Assembly: GCA_016791105.1 (NCBI GenBank) | Contig: JAEUNM010000074.1 | Location: forward strand, 1-34,738 | Direction of reading: 5' to 3' | Origin: Rhodocyclaceae bacterium | GTDB lineage: Bacteria > Pseudomonadota > Gammaproteobacteria > Burkholderiales > Rhodocyclaceae | Length of the DNA: 34,738 nucleotides | Part shown: piece after piece, positions 15,473 to 23,783 of the stretch | Layout of the letters: every line of letters starts with the position of its first letter | Numbering within the stretch: the stretch's first letter is position 1 | Notes under the pieces: model-generated | What the model was told of the DNA's origin: nothing | Database searches by the model: none | What the model saw: only the letters and a program-made list of their open reading frames with translations | Made by a program: the position numbers and the translations under genes

Positions 15473-18400
15473 TCACGATCCTGGCGCGACGCCCGCTGCG
15501 GCCATGCCGGCAGCGGTCGGCGCGGCTTGCGCGGCCGGCGATTTTTGCGCGCGGTATTCTTCGATGCTGAGGCAGCGCAGGCGCGAATCCTGGCCGCCTT
15601 CGTTGTGCACGAAACCTACGCTGGATACGTAAGGTTCGATGATGTGGATTTTCTGCAGCGGCGTCACGATGAGTAGTTGCAGGTTAAGTTGTTTGAATAG
15701 TCGCAGGCCGTATTGTGCGGATTCGTCCGAGCCGCGCCCGAATGCTTCATCTATCACCACGAAGCGGAACGAGCGCGAGCGCACCGCGCCCCATTCCAGG
15801 CCGAACTGATAGGCCAGGCTGGCGGCCAGTATGGTGTAGGCGAGCTTTTCTTTCTGGCCGCCGGATTTGCCGCCGGAGTCGGAATAATGTTCGTGCTCGG
15901 CGTCGTCCTCGCGCCAGCGCTCGCTGGCCGAAAACAGAAACCAGTTGCGCACGTCCGTCACTTTGGCGGTCCAGCGCCGGTCCATGTCGGACTGGCCTTC
16001 GCGGCCGCGGAAGCGGTCTATGATGGCTTTTACCTGCAGGAATTTGGCTTCCGAATATTGCGCGTCTTCCGAGCCCGTCACGGCGCCCTCGGTGCAGGCG
16101 CGCAAGTCCTGCTGGAAATCGCGTAGTTCGGCATCCGGACTGATTTGCGATACCAGCACGATGTAGCGGCCGGGGTTGTAATCGATGGCCGCCAAGGACT
16201 GATTGATGCGCTCTATGCGTTCTTTGATGGTTTCGCGCTCGCGCGCCAGTTGCGCGTTGAAATTGGCGATTTCGTTGATGGTATTGACGTTCAGCAGCTC
16301 TTTGAAGCGCTCTTCGAAGCGCGGCAAATCGTCGCGTTTCAGTTGTTCCAGCAGGGCTTCGTAGTCGCCCGCCGCGGCCAGGCTGGCGTCCATGTCGGCG
16401 GATTCGAGCTTGAATTCGTCCTTGAATGCCGACATCGCTTTGATGATGCGCTCGGCCGTGCGCGCGAGGCGTTTATCTTCATTATCGATGCGCTCCTGCA
16501 GCCACTTGCGCATGTCCTGTTCGCGGTGGTCGCAGGATTCCACCGACAACTGGTGTTCGCCCAGGGCCTCTGGGCGCAGACCGTCCAGCCGCTCCACCAA
16601 GGCTGCCTCGGGCGGCGCGGCTTCCCACACGGCTTGCGTCTGGCCATGGAGGGCCTCGGCGTCGGTGCGCTTTTGTTCCACGCGGGCGCGTTCGGCACGC
16701 GCGCCGTTTTTGTCGTCCAGTTCCAGCTCGGTGGTGGTCAGGTCGGCGCGTGCGTGCTGCAACTGGCGCGCCAGTTCCTGCAAGGTGTCGGAAGCGGCTT
16801 GCAGGCGCGCGCGTTCGTCGGCCAGTTGTTCTATTTCGCGCGCCGGACTCATCCAGTCCAGATCGTCGAAATCGGCAAATTCTTCCAGCCGCGCCAGCGT
16901 CAGCAGCAATTGTTCGGCTTCGGAACGCTGTTTTTGCAGGGCGGCAATGTTTGCGCCCAGCTTGGCGAGACGCTGTTCGAGCTGTGCGCGGCGCTCCCCC
17001 AGCGTGCGCAATTTGTCGGCATTGCTCCAGCCCAGCACGTAGCGGCTGCGGTCGCCGATGGCATGGCGGTCGTCCTTTTCGTGCCGGCCGTCCGGCGCCT
17101 TGATCTGGCCGGCCTGGGTGAGCGCGCGCGCCTCGCGGCGGAACTGCTCCGGCGTATCGCAACAGGCGTAGTCGAAGCGCTCGCGCAATTCGCGCTCCAG
17201 CCATTCGTAACAGGGCGAATCGGGTTTGATGGCCAGTTTGCGCACGATGGACTGCGCGTGCAGCGTCGGCGGCGTACCGCCTTTGCGCGCGCGCAGGTGG
17301 AAATACACCAGGCGCGTGCCCAGGTGCTGTCTATCCACCCATTCCGCCACCTTTTTGTAGTGCACTTCCGGCACCAGCAGGGCCAGACCGTAGCCGCGCA
17401 ACAGGCGCTCGGCGGCGCCTTCCCAGGCGCGTTCGTCCTCGCGCACCTGGATCAGTTCGCCGGCGAAGGGCATGTCGTCTTCGGCAATTTCCAGGGCCTG
17501 GCACAGGGCCGCGCGTATGCGCACCTGGGCGGCGTCGATATTGCTTTTGCGCCGCTTCAGACTGTCGATTTCATCGCATAGCAGGGCGTGTTCCTCGCGC
17601 CCCTTGCCGAAGGCGAATTGCTCTTCGCGCTCGCGGTTCTGCAAGTCGGCGATGCGGTTGCGGAAGCTTTCCGCGCGCGCCAGGATGGATTGCCGCTGTT
17701 CCATGAACGCCGCCGCATCAGCCGGCGCGGCTTCGCCTATCTGTGCCAGCAATTCGGCGTGGCGGCGTGCTTTGCTGCGGCGGTGGTCGCGTTCGGCTTC
17801 CTTTCGGCGTATGTCGGCAGCGAGCTGTTCGAGCCGGTCGCCCCCGTTGTCGCGCAGCGCGCGCTCCAGATCGGCCACGCTTTGGCGCTGCGCATCGCGC
17901 TGCGTCACCAGGCGTTCCACCCTGGCGTTGGCGCGCGCCCACTCCTGCGCCAGGATGTCCAGCCGGCGTTCCAGCAGATCGCATTTAAGGCGCGCGAAAT
18001 AGGCCCGCAGCGCTTCGCGGCAGGCGCGCCAGCCCTGGATTTGCGCCGCCAGTTCGGTGTGCTGGCGGCAGTCATCGACGAGCGGGGCGAGCAGGGCGAC
18101 CTGGCGCTTGGCTTTCAGCACCGCCTGGTGGGCGCGGTCCAGGTCGTCGAAATGGCGTATCAGCGCTTCGATGCGGGCGCCCACGTCGAACGGTTCCAGC
18201 ATGTGGTTGCGCACGAAATCGGTGAGGTTCCCAACCGATTTCATCGACACGGTCTGGTGAAACAATTCCAGCGCCTGTTCGTTGCTGATGCCCAACTGGC
18301 GGCGCATCTTGCCGCCATACGGCGGGAAGCTATCTTCCACCTCGCAGCCGGCGGCGCGCAGTTTTTTGCGCAGTTGTGCGATATCCGTGCCGAAGCCGGA

Positions 18401-18901
18401 AAAGTCGGCGGCGATGGACAGTTCGCGCGGTGCCAGCACGAACAGGCGGGCCGGCTGGCCCTGCGCTTCTTTCATCCAGAACACCTGGGCCAGGGTGACG
18501 GACTGGTCGAAACCTTCGTTGCGGAATACGCCCAGAATGACCGAATAACTCGTTGCGTCGCGCAGCGCGACCGGGCGCGCCGCGCCGGTGATTTCGTTGC
18601 GCTCGCTCTTGTAGTGGCCGAGCACATAGGACTTCAGCGTGCGTTCGCGCGCGTCGGCGCCGGCCGCCTTGTTGTAGGCGACGCGGTGCGCCGGCACCAG
18701 GAGCGTGGTGAGCGCATCCACCAGCGTGGATTTGCCGGAGCCGATGTCGCCGGTCAACAGGCCGTTGCGGCCATCCAGGTGCAAGCTCCATACGCGGCGG
18801 TCGAAAGTGCCCCAGTTCAGCACTTCCAGCCGCTGCAGCCGGTACCCGGTGCGGCGGTCGTCGCTGGCGAAATCGAGGTCCAGCGCCAGCGCTTCACTCA
18901 T
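15473..18901 (-). CDS. jetC: Wadjet SMC-like ATPase JetC
   Basis: The 1142-residue protein is an SMC/MukB-type ATPase that, with JetA and JetB, extrudes DNA loops. Walker A is GDIGSGKST (51-59, Lys57). Two long coiled-coil stretches rich in Arg/Glu/Leu (about 290-480 and 690-960) surround a hinge-like region (about 500-680). The ABC signature SGGQKEK lies near 1013 and Walker B FRFVVIDE near 1045-1052. I start it at the ATG at 18901, where the sequence MSEALALDLDF begins and AAGGA lies 8 bases upstream. The upstream open frame is inside jetB. The ATG overlaps the jetB end by 8 bp (ATGAGTGA), implying coupled translation. The last 25 residues are Ala-rich and probably disordered. Confidence 0.95.
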   Translation of the reverse strand: MSEALALDLDFASDDRRTGYRLQRLEVLNWGTFDRRVWSLHLDGRNGLLTGDIGSGKSTLVDALTTLLVPAHRVAYNKAAGADARERTLKSYVLGHYKSERNEITGAARPVALRDATSYSVILGVFRNEGFDQSVTLAQVFWMKEAQGQPARLFVLAPRELSIAADFSGFGTDIAQLRKKLRAAGCEVEDSFPPYGGKMRRQLGISNEQALELFHQTVSMKSVGNLTDFVRNHMLEPFDVGARIEALIRHFDDLDRAHQAVLKAKRQVALLAPLVDDCRQHTELAAQIQGWRACREALRAYFARLKCDLLERRLDILAQEWARANARVERLVTQRDAQRQSVADLERALRDNGGDRLEQLAADIRRKEAERDHRRSKARRHAELLAQIGEAAPADAAAFMEQRQSILARAESFRNRIADLQNREREEQFAFGKGREEHALLCDEIDSLKRRKSNIDAAQVRIRAALCQALEIAEDDMPFAGELIQVREDERAWEGAAERLLRGYGLALLVPEVHYKKVAEWVDRQHLGTRLVYFHLRARKGGTPPTLHAQSIVRKLAIKPDSPCYEWLERELRERFDYACCDTPEQFRREARALTQAGQIKAPDGRHEKDDRHAIGDRSRYVLGWSNADKLRTLGERRAQLEQRLAKLGANIAALQKQRSEAEQLLLTLARLEEFADFDDLDWMSPAREIEQLADERARLQAASDTLQELARQLQHARADLTTTELELDDKNGARAERARVEQKRTDAEALHGQTQAVWEAAPPEAALVERLDGLRPEALGEHQLSVESCDHREQDMRKWLQERIDNEDKRLARTAERIIKAMSAFKDEFKLESADMDASLAAAGDYEALLEQLKRDDLPRFEERFKELLNVNTINEIANFNAQLARERETIKERIERINQSLAAIDYNPGRYIVLVSQISPDAELRDFQQDLRACTEGAVTGSEDAQYSEAKFLQVKAIIDRFRGREGQSDMDRRWTAKVTDVRNWFLFSASERWREDDAEHEHYSDSGGKSGGQKEKLAYTILAASLAYQFGLEWGAVRSRSFRFVVIDEAFGRGSDESAQYGLRLFKQLNLQLLIVTPLQKIHIIEPYVSSVGFVHNEGGQDSRLRCLSIEEYRAQKSPAAQAAPTAAGMAAAGVAPGS

Positions 18902-19559
18902 CGCGCCGGTCCTTGCCGCGCGGCGCCACGCCGGCCAGCGCGCTGCGATAGGTTTCCAGCCGGGCATCGAATTCGGACAGCCACTGTGCATCCACGAATG
19001 CTTTCAGGATGCGCCGTACTTCATAGCTGCCGGCGCCCTGGCTGGTGCTGCCGGCGGCCGGCTTCAGGCGGCGCAGGAAACCCAGTTCGATCACCTTGTT
19101 CAGCGTGGATTCGATCTGGTCTATCAGTTTCGCTTCGTTGGGGCCTTCGGGCAGAAATACCCGCACCATGTCGACGATGTCGTCGCGCGCCAGCACCAGC
19201 CGCGTGTCGCCGCCGCCGGCATCGAATTCGGCCAGCTTTTTGCGCAGCAGCGCCAGCATGAGGCTTACCGGGTAGGACAGCGGCCGCCGCGCCACCAGGC
19301 GCGGCACGCGTGGCGCGGCGTCGGCCTCATCGGCATCCGGGCGGCTTTTGAAAAACGCATAGCCTTCGGCTTCGTCGAGCAGCAAATCGAGCTGCAATAT
19401 GGCCGCCTGTTCGCGCACCCGCGCTTGCAGGCGCAACAGGGCGGCCCAACTGCGCTCGTCGTCCTCGCGATACAGCACGCCTTTGAGCAGGTGGATGAGC
19501 AGGGCGGATAAATCCGGCTGCGCGGCGCCGGATTGCAGGGTATTGTCGCTGGCGTTCAT
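18894..19559 (-). CDS. jetB: Wadjet subunit JetB (DUF4194, MukE-like)
   Basis: The 221-residue product has the DUF4194 layout: LIHLLKGVLYREDDERSWAAL near the start, AEGYAFFKSR, R-R-P-L-S-Y-P-V-S-L-M-L-A-L-L, then winged-helix-like segments ending in YEVRRILKAFVDAQWL. In Wadjet it plays the MukE (KITE) role, bridging the JetA kleisin and the JetC heads. It lies 31 bp after jetA and overlaps jetC by 8 bp. No convincing ribosome site precedes its ATG, so translation may depend on jetA. Length is normal for the family. Confidence 0.92.
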   Translation of the reverse strand: MNASDNTLQSGAAQPDLSALLIHLLKGVLYREDDERSWAALLRLQARVREQAAILQLDLLLDEAEGYAFFKSRPDADEADAAPRVPRLVARRPLSYPVSLMLALLRKKLAEFDAGGGDTRLVLARDDIVDMVRVFLPEGPNEAKLIDQIESTLNKVIELGFLRRLKPAAGSTSQGAGSYEVRRILKAFVDAQWLSEFDARLETYRSALAGVAPRGKDRRDE

Positions 19560-19590
19560 GCGGGTTTGCGGGCAGGGAGCGGCGCCACGT

Positions 19591-21063
19591 TCAGCGCAGG
19601 TAAATCACACGCGGCAATTTTGCCTCGCGCGTGACGGCGGCGCCATCGGCGTCAGCCGCCTGCCACTGTACCGGCTCCTGCAGCGATTCATCCACCAGGG
19701 CGGAAAACCCTTCCGTCAGTTCGCCCTTGCCGTGGCCTAATTGCAGATAGGCCACCAGTTCCGCCAGGCCGTGCTGCAACGGCTCGCGCGCGAGCAATTC
19801 GCGCAGGGTGATTTGCGCGCGCGAGCGCAGTGCCAGCCGTATGCCGGCGGCCAGGCGCGCGCGGTCCACCACCACCTGATCGAACAGCGCCTGGGTGTCG
19901 ATGTCGTCGGCGCCGGCCAGCACTTCCAGATCGGCCAGCAGCGGTTTGAATGATGGCGTGCACAGCGGCCGTTCCATGGGCAATTCGATATCCGCCCCCA
20001 TGCCGGCAAGTTCCATCACCGTACCGGCCGGCTCCAGGGCGCGCAGCGCCAGCGCCTTGCTTTCCACGCCGTGCAGCAAATCCATGATGCGGCGGTTTTC
20101 CAGCCAGGCCTGGTCGTCCAGGAAGCGCCGCAATTGTTGCGACAAGGCCGCTACGGTGCGCTGCGTGTGTTCGCCGGCTTCCAGCCAGTCGTAATGCACG
20201 CGGCGCGTGCGCGCGTCCGGCTTCAGCGCCGCCACGGCCGGCAATTGCAGGGCGCGTTCCAGATGTTCCGACAATTGCTCCTGGCGCCGGCTGGACATCA
20301 GAAAATCCCAGAAGGCGCGGAAACTGCGGCCCTGGTCGGAATCGCCTATGGCGTCGCGCTCGCCCAGAATTTCGTCCAGCAGGGCGCCTTTGGCGCCTTC
20401 CCAGAGCGCGATTTTTTCGCGCACCCTGCGGTCGAGCTGGCGAAAATTGTGTTCCACCTCGCGAAAATCGGCCAGCAATTCGCGCGCCAGTTGCAGAAAT
20501 TGCTGGAAGCGGTCTTTCACCGCCGTGTCATCCAGCAGCGGCAGGTCGCCGGCTGCTACGCGGGCGATTTCGGCATCCAGGTCGGCGCGCTTTTTCTGCA
20601 GTTCGGCCAGGCGGCGCGCGGGGTCGGCGTCGGTGCCGGCGCTGATCTGTTCCAGCAGGGCGAATAGCGTGAGCAGGCGCGATTCGGTGCCGACGAAGGG
20701 GCGGTCGCTCAGCGTGACGAGCCAGGCGATGGCTTTTTCCGTGGCCGGCGTGAGGTCGAACTGGGCTTCGTCGGTACCGGGCCGGTAAAACTTGCGCAAC
20801 CAGCCTTTGTCGGGCGCCGCCCAGTCATTCAGGTATTCCGGCGCGGGCTTGGGGAAGGCGTCCTTGCCCAGTTGCTGGCGCAAGGCGAACAACTCGTCTT
20901 CGAGCGCTTCGGCCAGTTCGGCTTCGGGCATCACGCGCAGATTGGGCTCTACGAATACGCGCTGCAAAAAGCTCGCGATGAGCGGCGCGTGATCAGACCG
21001 CAACAGCCGCCAGGCCGGGTGGCGCGTGCGCAGTGCATCCAGGCTGGCGTAGTCTAGGGGCAT
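19591..21063 (-). CDS. jetA: Wadjet kleisin subunit JetA (DUF3375, MukF-like)
   Basis: The 490-residue protein matches DUF3375 throughout: an N-terminal winged-helix part (SLDALRTRHPAWRLLRSDHAPLIASFL), YLNDWAAPDKGWLRKFY, then L-S-D-R-P-F-V-G-T-E-S-R-L, a central helical part, and a C-terminal domain ending ITLRELLAREPLQHGLAELVAYL. In Wadjet it is the kleisin that joins two JetC heads and dimerises the complex. I start at the ATG at 21063, because the upstream open frame is arginine-rich and non-conserved. The leader has no clear Shine-Dalgarno but is A-rich. The antitoxin gene ends 118 bp upstream on the same strand; a CTGCGG/CCGCAG hairpin lies between them. Confidence 0.93.
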   Translation of the reverse strand: MPLDYASLDALRTRHPAWRLLRSDHAPLIASFLQRVFVEPNLRVMPEAELAEALEDELFALRQQLGKDAFPKPAPEYLNDWAAPDKGWLRKFYRPGTDEAQFDLTPATEKAIAWLVTLSDRPFVGTESRLLTLFALLEQISAGTDADPARRLAELQKKRADLDAEIARVAAGDLPLLDDTAVKDRFQQFLQLARELLADFREVEHNFRQLDRRVREKIALWEGAKGALLDEILGERDAIGDSDQGRSFRAFWDFLMSSRRQEQLSEHLERALQLPAVAALKPDARTRRVHYDWLEAGEHTQRTVAALSQQLRRFLDDQAWLENRRIMDLLHGVESKALALRALEPAGTVMELAGMGADIELPMERPLCTPSFKPLLADLEVLAGADDIDTQALFDQVVVDRARLAAGIRLALRSRAQITLRELLAREPLQHGLAELVAYLQLGHGKGELTEGFSALVDESLQEPVQWQAADADGAAVTREAKLPRVIYLR

Positions 21064-21181
21064 GGCAAATTTGTTTTGCTTTGCTGATCTGGTGCTTGCG
21101 GCGCGGCGGCGGCACGCGCGAGGTCTGGCACCTGCGCCCGGGCGAACTGCGGCCCGCGCCGCAGGCTGTCCCGGCCGGCCG

Positions 21182-21469
21182 TCAGGACGCCAATTCCTGC
21201 AACACCTCGGGGTGGCGCTCCGCAACCTTGATCAGGGTTTTTGCGGCCCCGGACGGTTCCCGGCGACCTTGTTCCCAGTCCTGCAGGGTACGCACCGATA
21301 CCCCCAGCAAGGTCGCAAACGCAGCTTGCGATAATCCGGAAGCGATGCGTGCGCGCGCCATTGCCGTCAGTTGTGGGGCGTGAGTCCGCGCACCTGTGCC
21401 GGCCTTCATTTCCTTTACCGATGTCAGCAGTTCGGCGCCAAGATCGAGCGCGGGTTTACTTCTGGGCAT
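21182..21469 (-). CDS. higA: Type II antitoxin, HigA-like XRE family
   Basis: The 95-residue protein carries an XRE helix-turn-helix: ARIASGLSQAAFATLLGVSVRTLQDWEQGRREPSG, then a short helix (AKTLIKVAERHPEVLQEL). The N-terminal 40 residues would form the toxin-contact part. In this family the antitoxin binds its toxin and represses the pair's promoter. The start ATG at 21469 overlaps the toxin's end by 14 bp, the toxin-first order typical of HigBA. It lies directly upstream of jetA on the same strand and may share transcripts with Wadjet. Confidence 0.88.
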   Translation of the reverse strand: MPRSKPALDLGAELLTSVKEMKAGTGARTHAPQLTAMARARIASGLSQAAFATLLGVSVRTLQDWEQGRREPSGAAKTLIKVAERHPEVLQELAS

Positions 21470-21776
21470 GTTCGAGTTCCTCTCTGATCTGACGCAGAAC
21501 GTGCGCGGGGATATTTTCCTTGACGGATTTTCCGTAGACGATGAGCAGCCAGATTTCGCCATTGGCAAGGCGGTCGTAGTAAATGATTCGAACCCCGCCT
21601 CGTTTGCCTCTGCCTGACCGGGTCCAGCGGACTTTGCGCAAGCCGCCGCTGCCTGGCACGACGTCGCCCGCATGCGGGTTGGCGGAAATGAAGGTGATGA
21701 ATTCGGTTTTTTCGTCGTCGTTCCAGCAGTGGGCTGCGAGCCGTGCGAAAGTGGGTGTTTCGATCACGGTGTACAT
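21456..21776 (-). CDS. higB: RelE/HigB-type toxin
   Basis: The 106-residue protein has the RelE-superfamily pattern of the HigB2-like branch: FITFISANPHAGDVVPGSGGLRKVRW (in parts), R-G-K-R-G-G-V-R-I-I-Y-Y, then I-W-L-L-I-V-Y-G-K-S-V-K-E-N-I-P. Relatives cut mRNA on the ribosome. Start ATG 21776 places the protein at the usual length. The promoter with a central dyad lies just upstream. HigB against other RelE-type names is a judgement; the toxin family is clear. Confidence 0.88.
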   Translation of the reverse strand: MYTVIETPTFARLAAHCWNDDEKTEFITFISANPHAGDVVPGSGGLRKVRWTRSGRGKRGGVRIIYYDRLANGEIWLLIVYGKSVKENIPAHVLRQIREELEHAQK

Positions 21777-21783
21777 GGATGGC

Positions 21784-21812
21784 AAGATACGGCACTGCCG
21801 TAGTCGAGTCAA
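21784..21812 (-). promoter_or_regulatory. Toxin-antitoxin promoter with perfect operator dyad in the spacer
   Basis: On the minus strand TTGACT (21812-21807) and TATCTT (21789-21784) are exactly 17 bp apart. Most of the spacer is the perfect inverted repeat TACGGCA-C-TGCCGTA (plus-strand reading, 21788-21802). The toxin ATG is 8 bp downstream of the -10, so the transcript is near-leaderless. The dyad is the natural binding site for the XRE antitoxin (inference). Confidence 0.65.
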
Positions 21813-21920
21813 TCCTACGGCGCGGGGCGGCGTTTGGTCCAGCACTGCGACTGCGCCCATTTTTGCCGCGGAGGGAAGCATTCCTGGCGCGGCGCACTGC
21901 GTCGCCGGCAGGCCGCGGCG

Positions 21921-22760
21921 CTACAGCTTTTTCATCCACTCCACACTGTGCATGTTCACCGCGGCTTTCCAGTCCGCGCGCGAAAACGTGTGGTCGGCTT
22001 CGTCCACTTCCACCCGCGTGATGTGCGCGGTAGCGGCTTCGCCCGCTGCGCCGCGCCACCAGCCGGAAAATTCCTTCGCCGTATAGTCGTTGCCGCTCAG
22101 GATGAGCAGGTAGGGCATGTCGGTTGCGGCCAGTGCGCGCTGCATGAGGGTGAGGTAATCGGCGCCGTCTTGCGCCTTGTCGCCGGGTTTGCGCATCACG
22201 GTGCCGACCTGGCTTTTCAATTCCCCCATCGAGCCCAGCAGATTGACGCCGCCGCGCAAAAATTTGAGCCAGAACTCGCGGCTGGTCAGGCGCTGCAGGT
22301 AATAGTGCTTGAGCCGCGTCTGCGCCTGCGTGACTTCCGTGCGTACCCAGGGATTCAGCAGCACCAGGCCGGCCAGGCGCGGGTCGGCGCGCCGCTGGCG
22401 GTACATGAGGGCGGCCGAGGCGGCATCGCACAGGCCCCAGATGACCACCCGCTGCAGCGTGGGAACGGCGCGCAGCAGGTGCTCGATGGCGGCCGCGATG
22501 TCCTCATCCAGTTGCGTGAAATCGCGTGCTTCGCCTTCGCTGTCGCCCATGCCGCGATGGTCGAAGCGCAGATTGGCGACGCCGGCCGCGGCCAGCGCGC
22601 GTGCCAGCGCTATGAATTGGCGGTGGCTGCCGGCGCGGTACTGCGGTCCGCCCACCACGATGAGCACGCCGGTGCGCGCAGGCGCTTCGGGCGCCGCGAC
22701 GACGCCGAACAAGGCGTCGCCGTGGCAGTGGAAGCGGGTGGCCAGTTCTTCGTACTTCAT
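21921..22760 (-). CDS. Exosortase A system-associated hydrolase 1
   Basis: This 279-residue alpha/beta-hydrolase has the sequence style of the exosortase-A-associated hydrolase 1 family: G-V-L-I-V-V-G-G-P-Q-Y-R-x-G-S-H-R-Q-F, LRFDHRGMGDSEG, WGLCDAASAAL (nucleophile elbow, with Cys where Ser is usual), LLNPWVRTE, and a late D-H-T-F-S histidine. These proteins are encoded in XrtA/EpsH exopolysaccharide clusters; their biochemical role is unproven. The ATG at 22760 overlaps the stop of hydrolase 2 as ATGA. No exosortase gene lies within the window. Confidence 0.9.
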   Translation of the reverse strand: MKYEELATRFHCHGDALFGVVAAPEAPARTGVLIVVGGPQYRAGSHRQFIALARALAAAGVANLRFDHRGMGDSEGEARDFTQLDEDIAAAIEHLLRAVPTLQRVVIWGLCDAASAALMYRQRRADPRLAGLVLLNPWVRTEVTQAQTRLKHYYLQRLTSREFWLKFLRGGVNLLGSMGELKSQVGTVMRKPGDKAQDGADYLTLMQRALAATDMPYLLILSGNDYTAKEFSGWWRGAAGEAATAHITRVEVDEADHTFSRADWKAAVNMHSVEWMKKL

Positions 22761-23566
22761 GACCAATCCCCCAGCGCTGCCGAGGTGGCCGCGCGCAGGG
22801 CCGGCGCGGTTTCGATTTCCACCGTCTGCCAGAAGCTTTGATCCACCACGCTATGGTGCTGCACGGCATAGCCGGCGGCTTCCCACTGCGGCAACTGTTT
22901 GGCGCTGGCCGGCAGCGGCGTGTCGGCTCCGGCGCCGACCACGTCCAGCCACAACAGCCGGCCGCCCTGCGGCGGTGGTGCCAGGGTGGCGCGATCCAGT
23001 CCGGCCGCCAGATCGGGATGCAGCTCGTAGCCGGCGATTTCGACCGCCTCGCCGCGCTCCAGGCGCTCGCGCGGAGCAGTTCCGCTGCCGCGCTTGGCAC
23101 CTATCATGTCGGCCGCGGTCGCCAGGCGCAAAAACTGCTGCAGTGCGCGCTGGCCGGAAGTGAATGGGTGCCAGAACAGGAAATTGCCGGCGTCCGGCAG
23201 CCGTGCCGCCGCGGCCGCGGCCAGCAGGCAACCGCTGCGCAGGCCCCACAACCACAGCGGCGCGTCGGTTTGCTCGCGCAGCCAGCGCTGTGCCGCCAGT
23301 GCGTCCTCGACCCAGGTGGACCAGGTGGCGGCAGCGAATTCGCCGCTGCTGTCGCCGCAACCGGCCAGGTCGATCTGCAATACCGCCGCCCCTGCCGTGA
23401 CCAGGGCGCGCGCCTGCAAAGCCACGGCGCGGCGCGCCTTGTTCATTTCTTCGGCAAACGGATGCAGGTATAGAAACGCGGCTTTGGGCCTGCCATTCGG
23501 CGCCGCATACAGACAGTAGCGCCGGCCGTCGCCGACGGGCAGGAAAAATGGTTCTTGCGTAGCCAT
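22757..23566 (-). CDS. Exosortase A system-associated hydrolase 2
   Basis: The 269-residue alpha/beta-hydrolase has L-Y-L-H-P-F-A-E-E-M-N-K, Q-I-D-L-A-G-C-G-D-S-S-G-E-F, LWLWGLRSGCLLA, and FLFWHPFTSGQRALQQFLR, the diagnostic series of the hydrolase 2 family of exosortase-A clusters. In this family the elbow does not show a standard catalytic Ser pentapeptide, so activity is uncertain. It begins at the ATG at 23566; the upstream open frame runs into the divergent promoter region. It is ATGA-coupled to hydrolase 1 and divergent from the GH16 gene (217 bp between starts). Confidence 0.9.
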   Translation of the reverse strand: MATQEPFFLPVGDGRRYCLYAAPNGRPKAAFLYLHPFAEEMNKARRAVALQARALVTAGAAVLQIDLAGCGDSSGEFAAATWSTWVEDALAAQRWLREQTDAPLWLWGLRSGCLLAAAAAARLPDAGNFLFWHPFTSGQRALQQFLRLATAADMIGAKRGSGTAPRERLERGEAVEIAGYELHPDLAAGLDRATLAPPPQGGRLLWLDVVGAGADTPLPASAKQLPQWEAAGYAVQHHSVVDQSFWQTVEIETAPALRAATSAALGDWS

Positions 23567-23783
23567 ATGTTCGCCGGTGTGCGGGCGGCGCGTACATCGG
23601 CGCTGGCGGCGTGCAGGGCGGCCGGCGGCTTCCGATATGCCCGGCCCGAGTCCGGATTCCTGTTTTTTGCGAGCCCGGATTATACGGTCTGGGGTGCGCC
23701 GGCGAAGCCCGGAAAAGTTCGGCCGCTGCCAGGCCGGCTCCCGCAAGGGCCTGATAAACTTGCAGACTTTCCGGGGGGCGAAA

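Noticed and set aside
16145..19261. Long plus-strand open frames of about 480 and 560 codons
   Set aside because: They are exact antisense of jetC/jetB, whose products carry clear motifs. Such mirror frames are expected at this GC content.
21590..21606. tRNA-like TTCGAACCCC string
   Set aside because: It lies within the toxin gene and no cloverleaf can be drawn around it.
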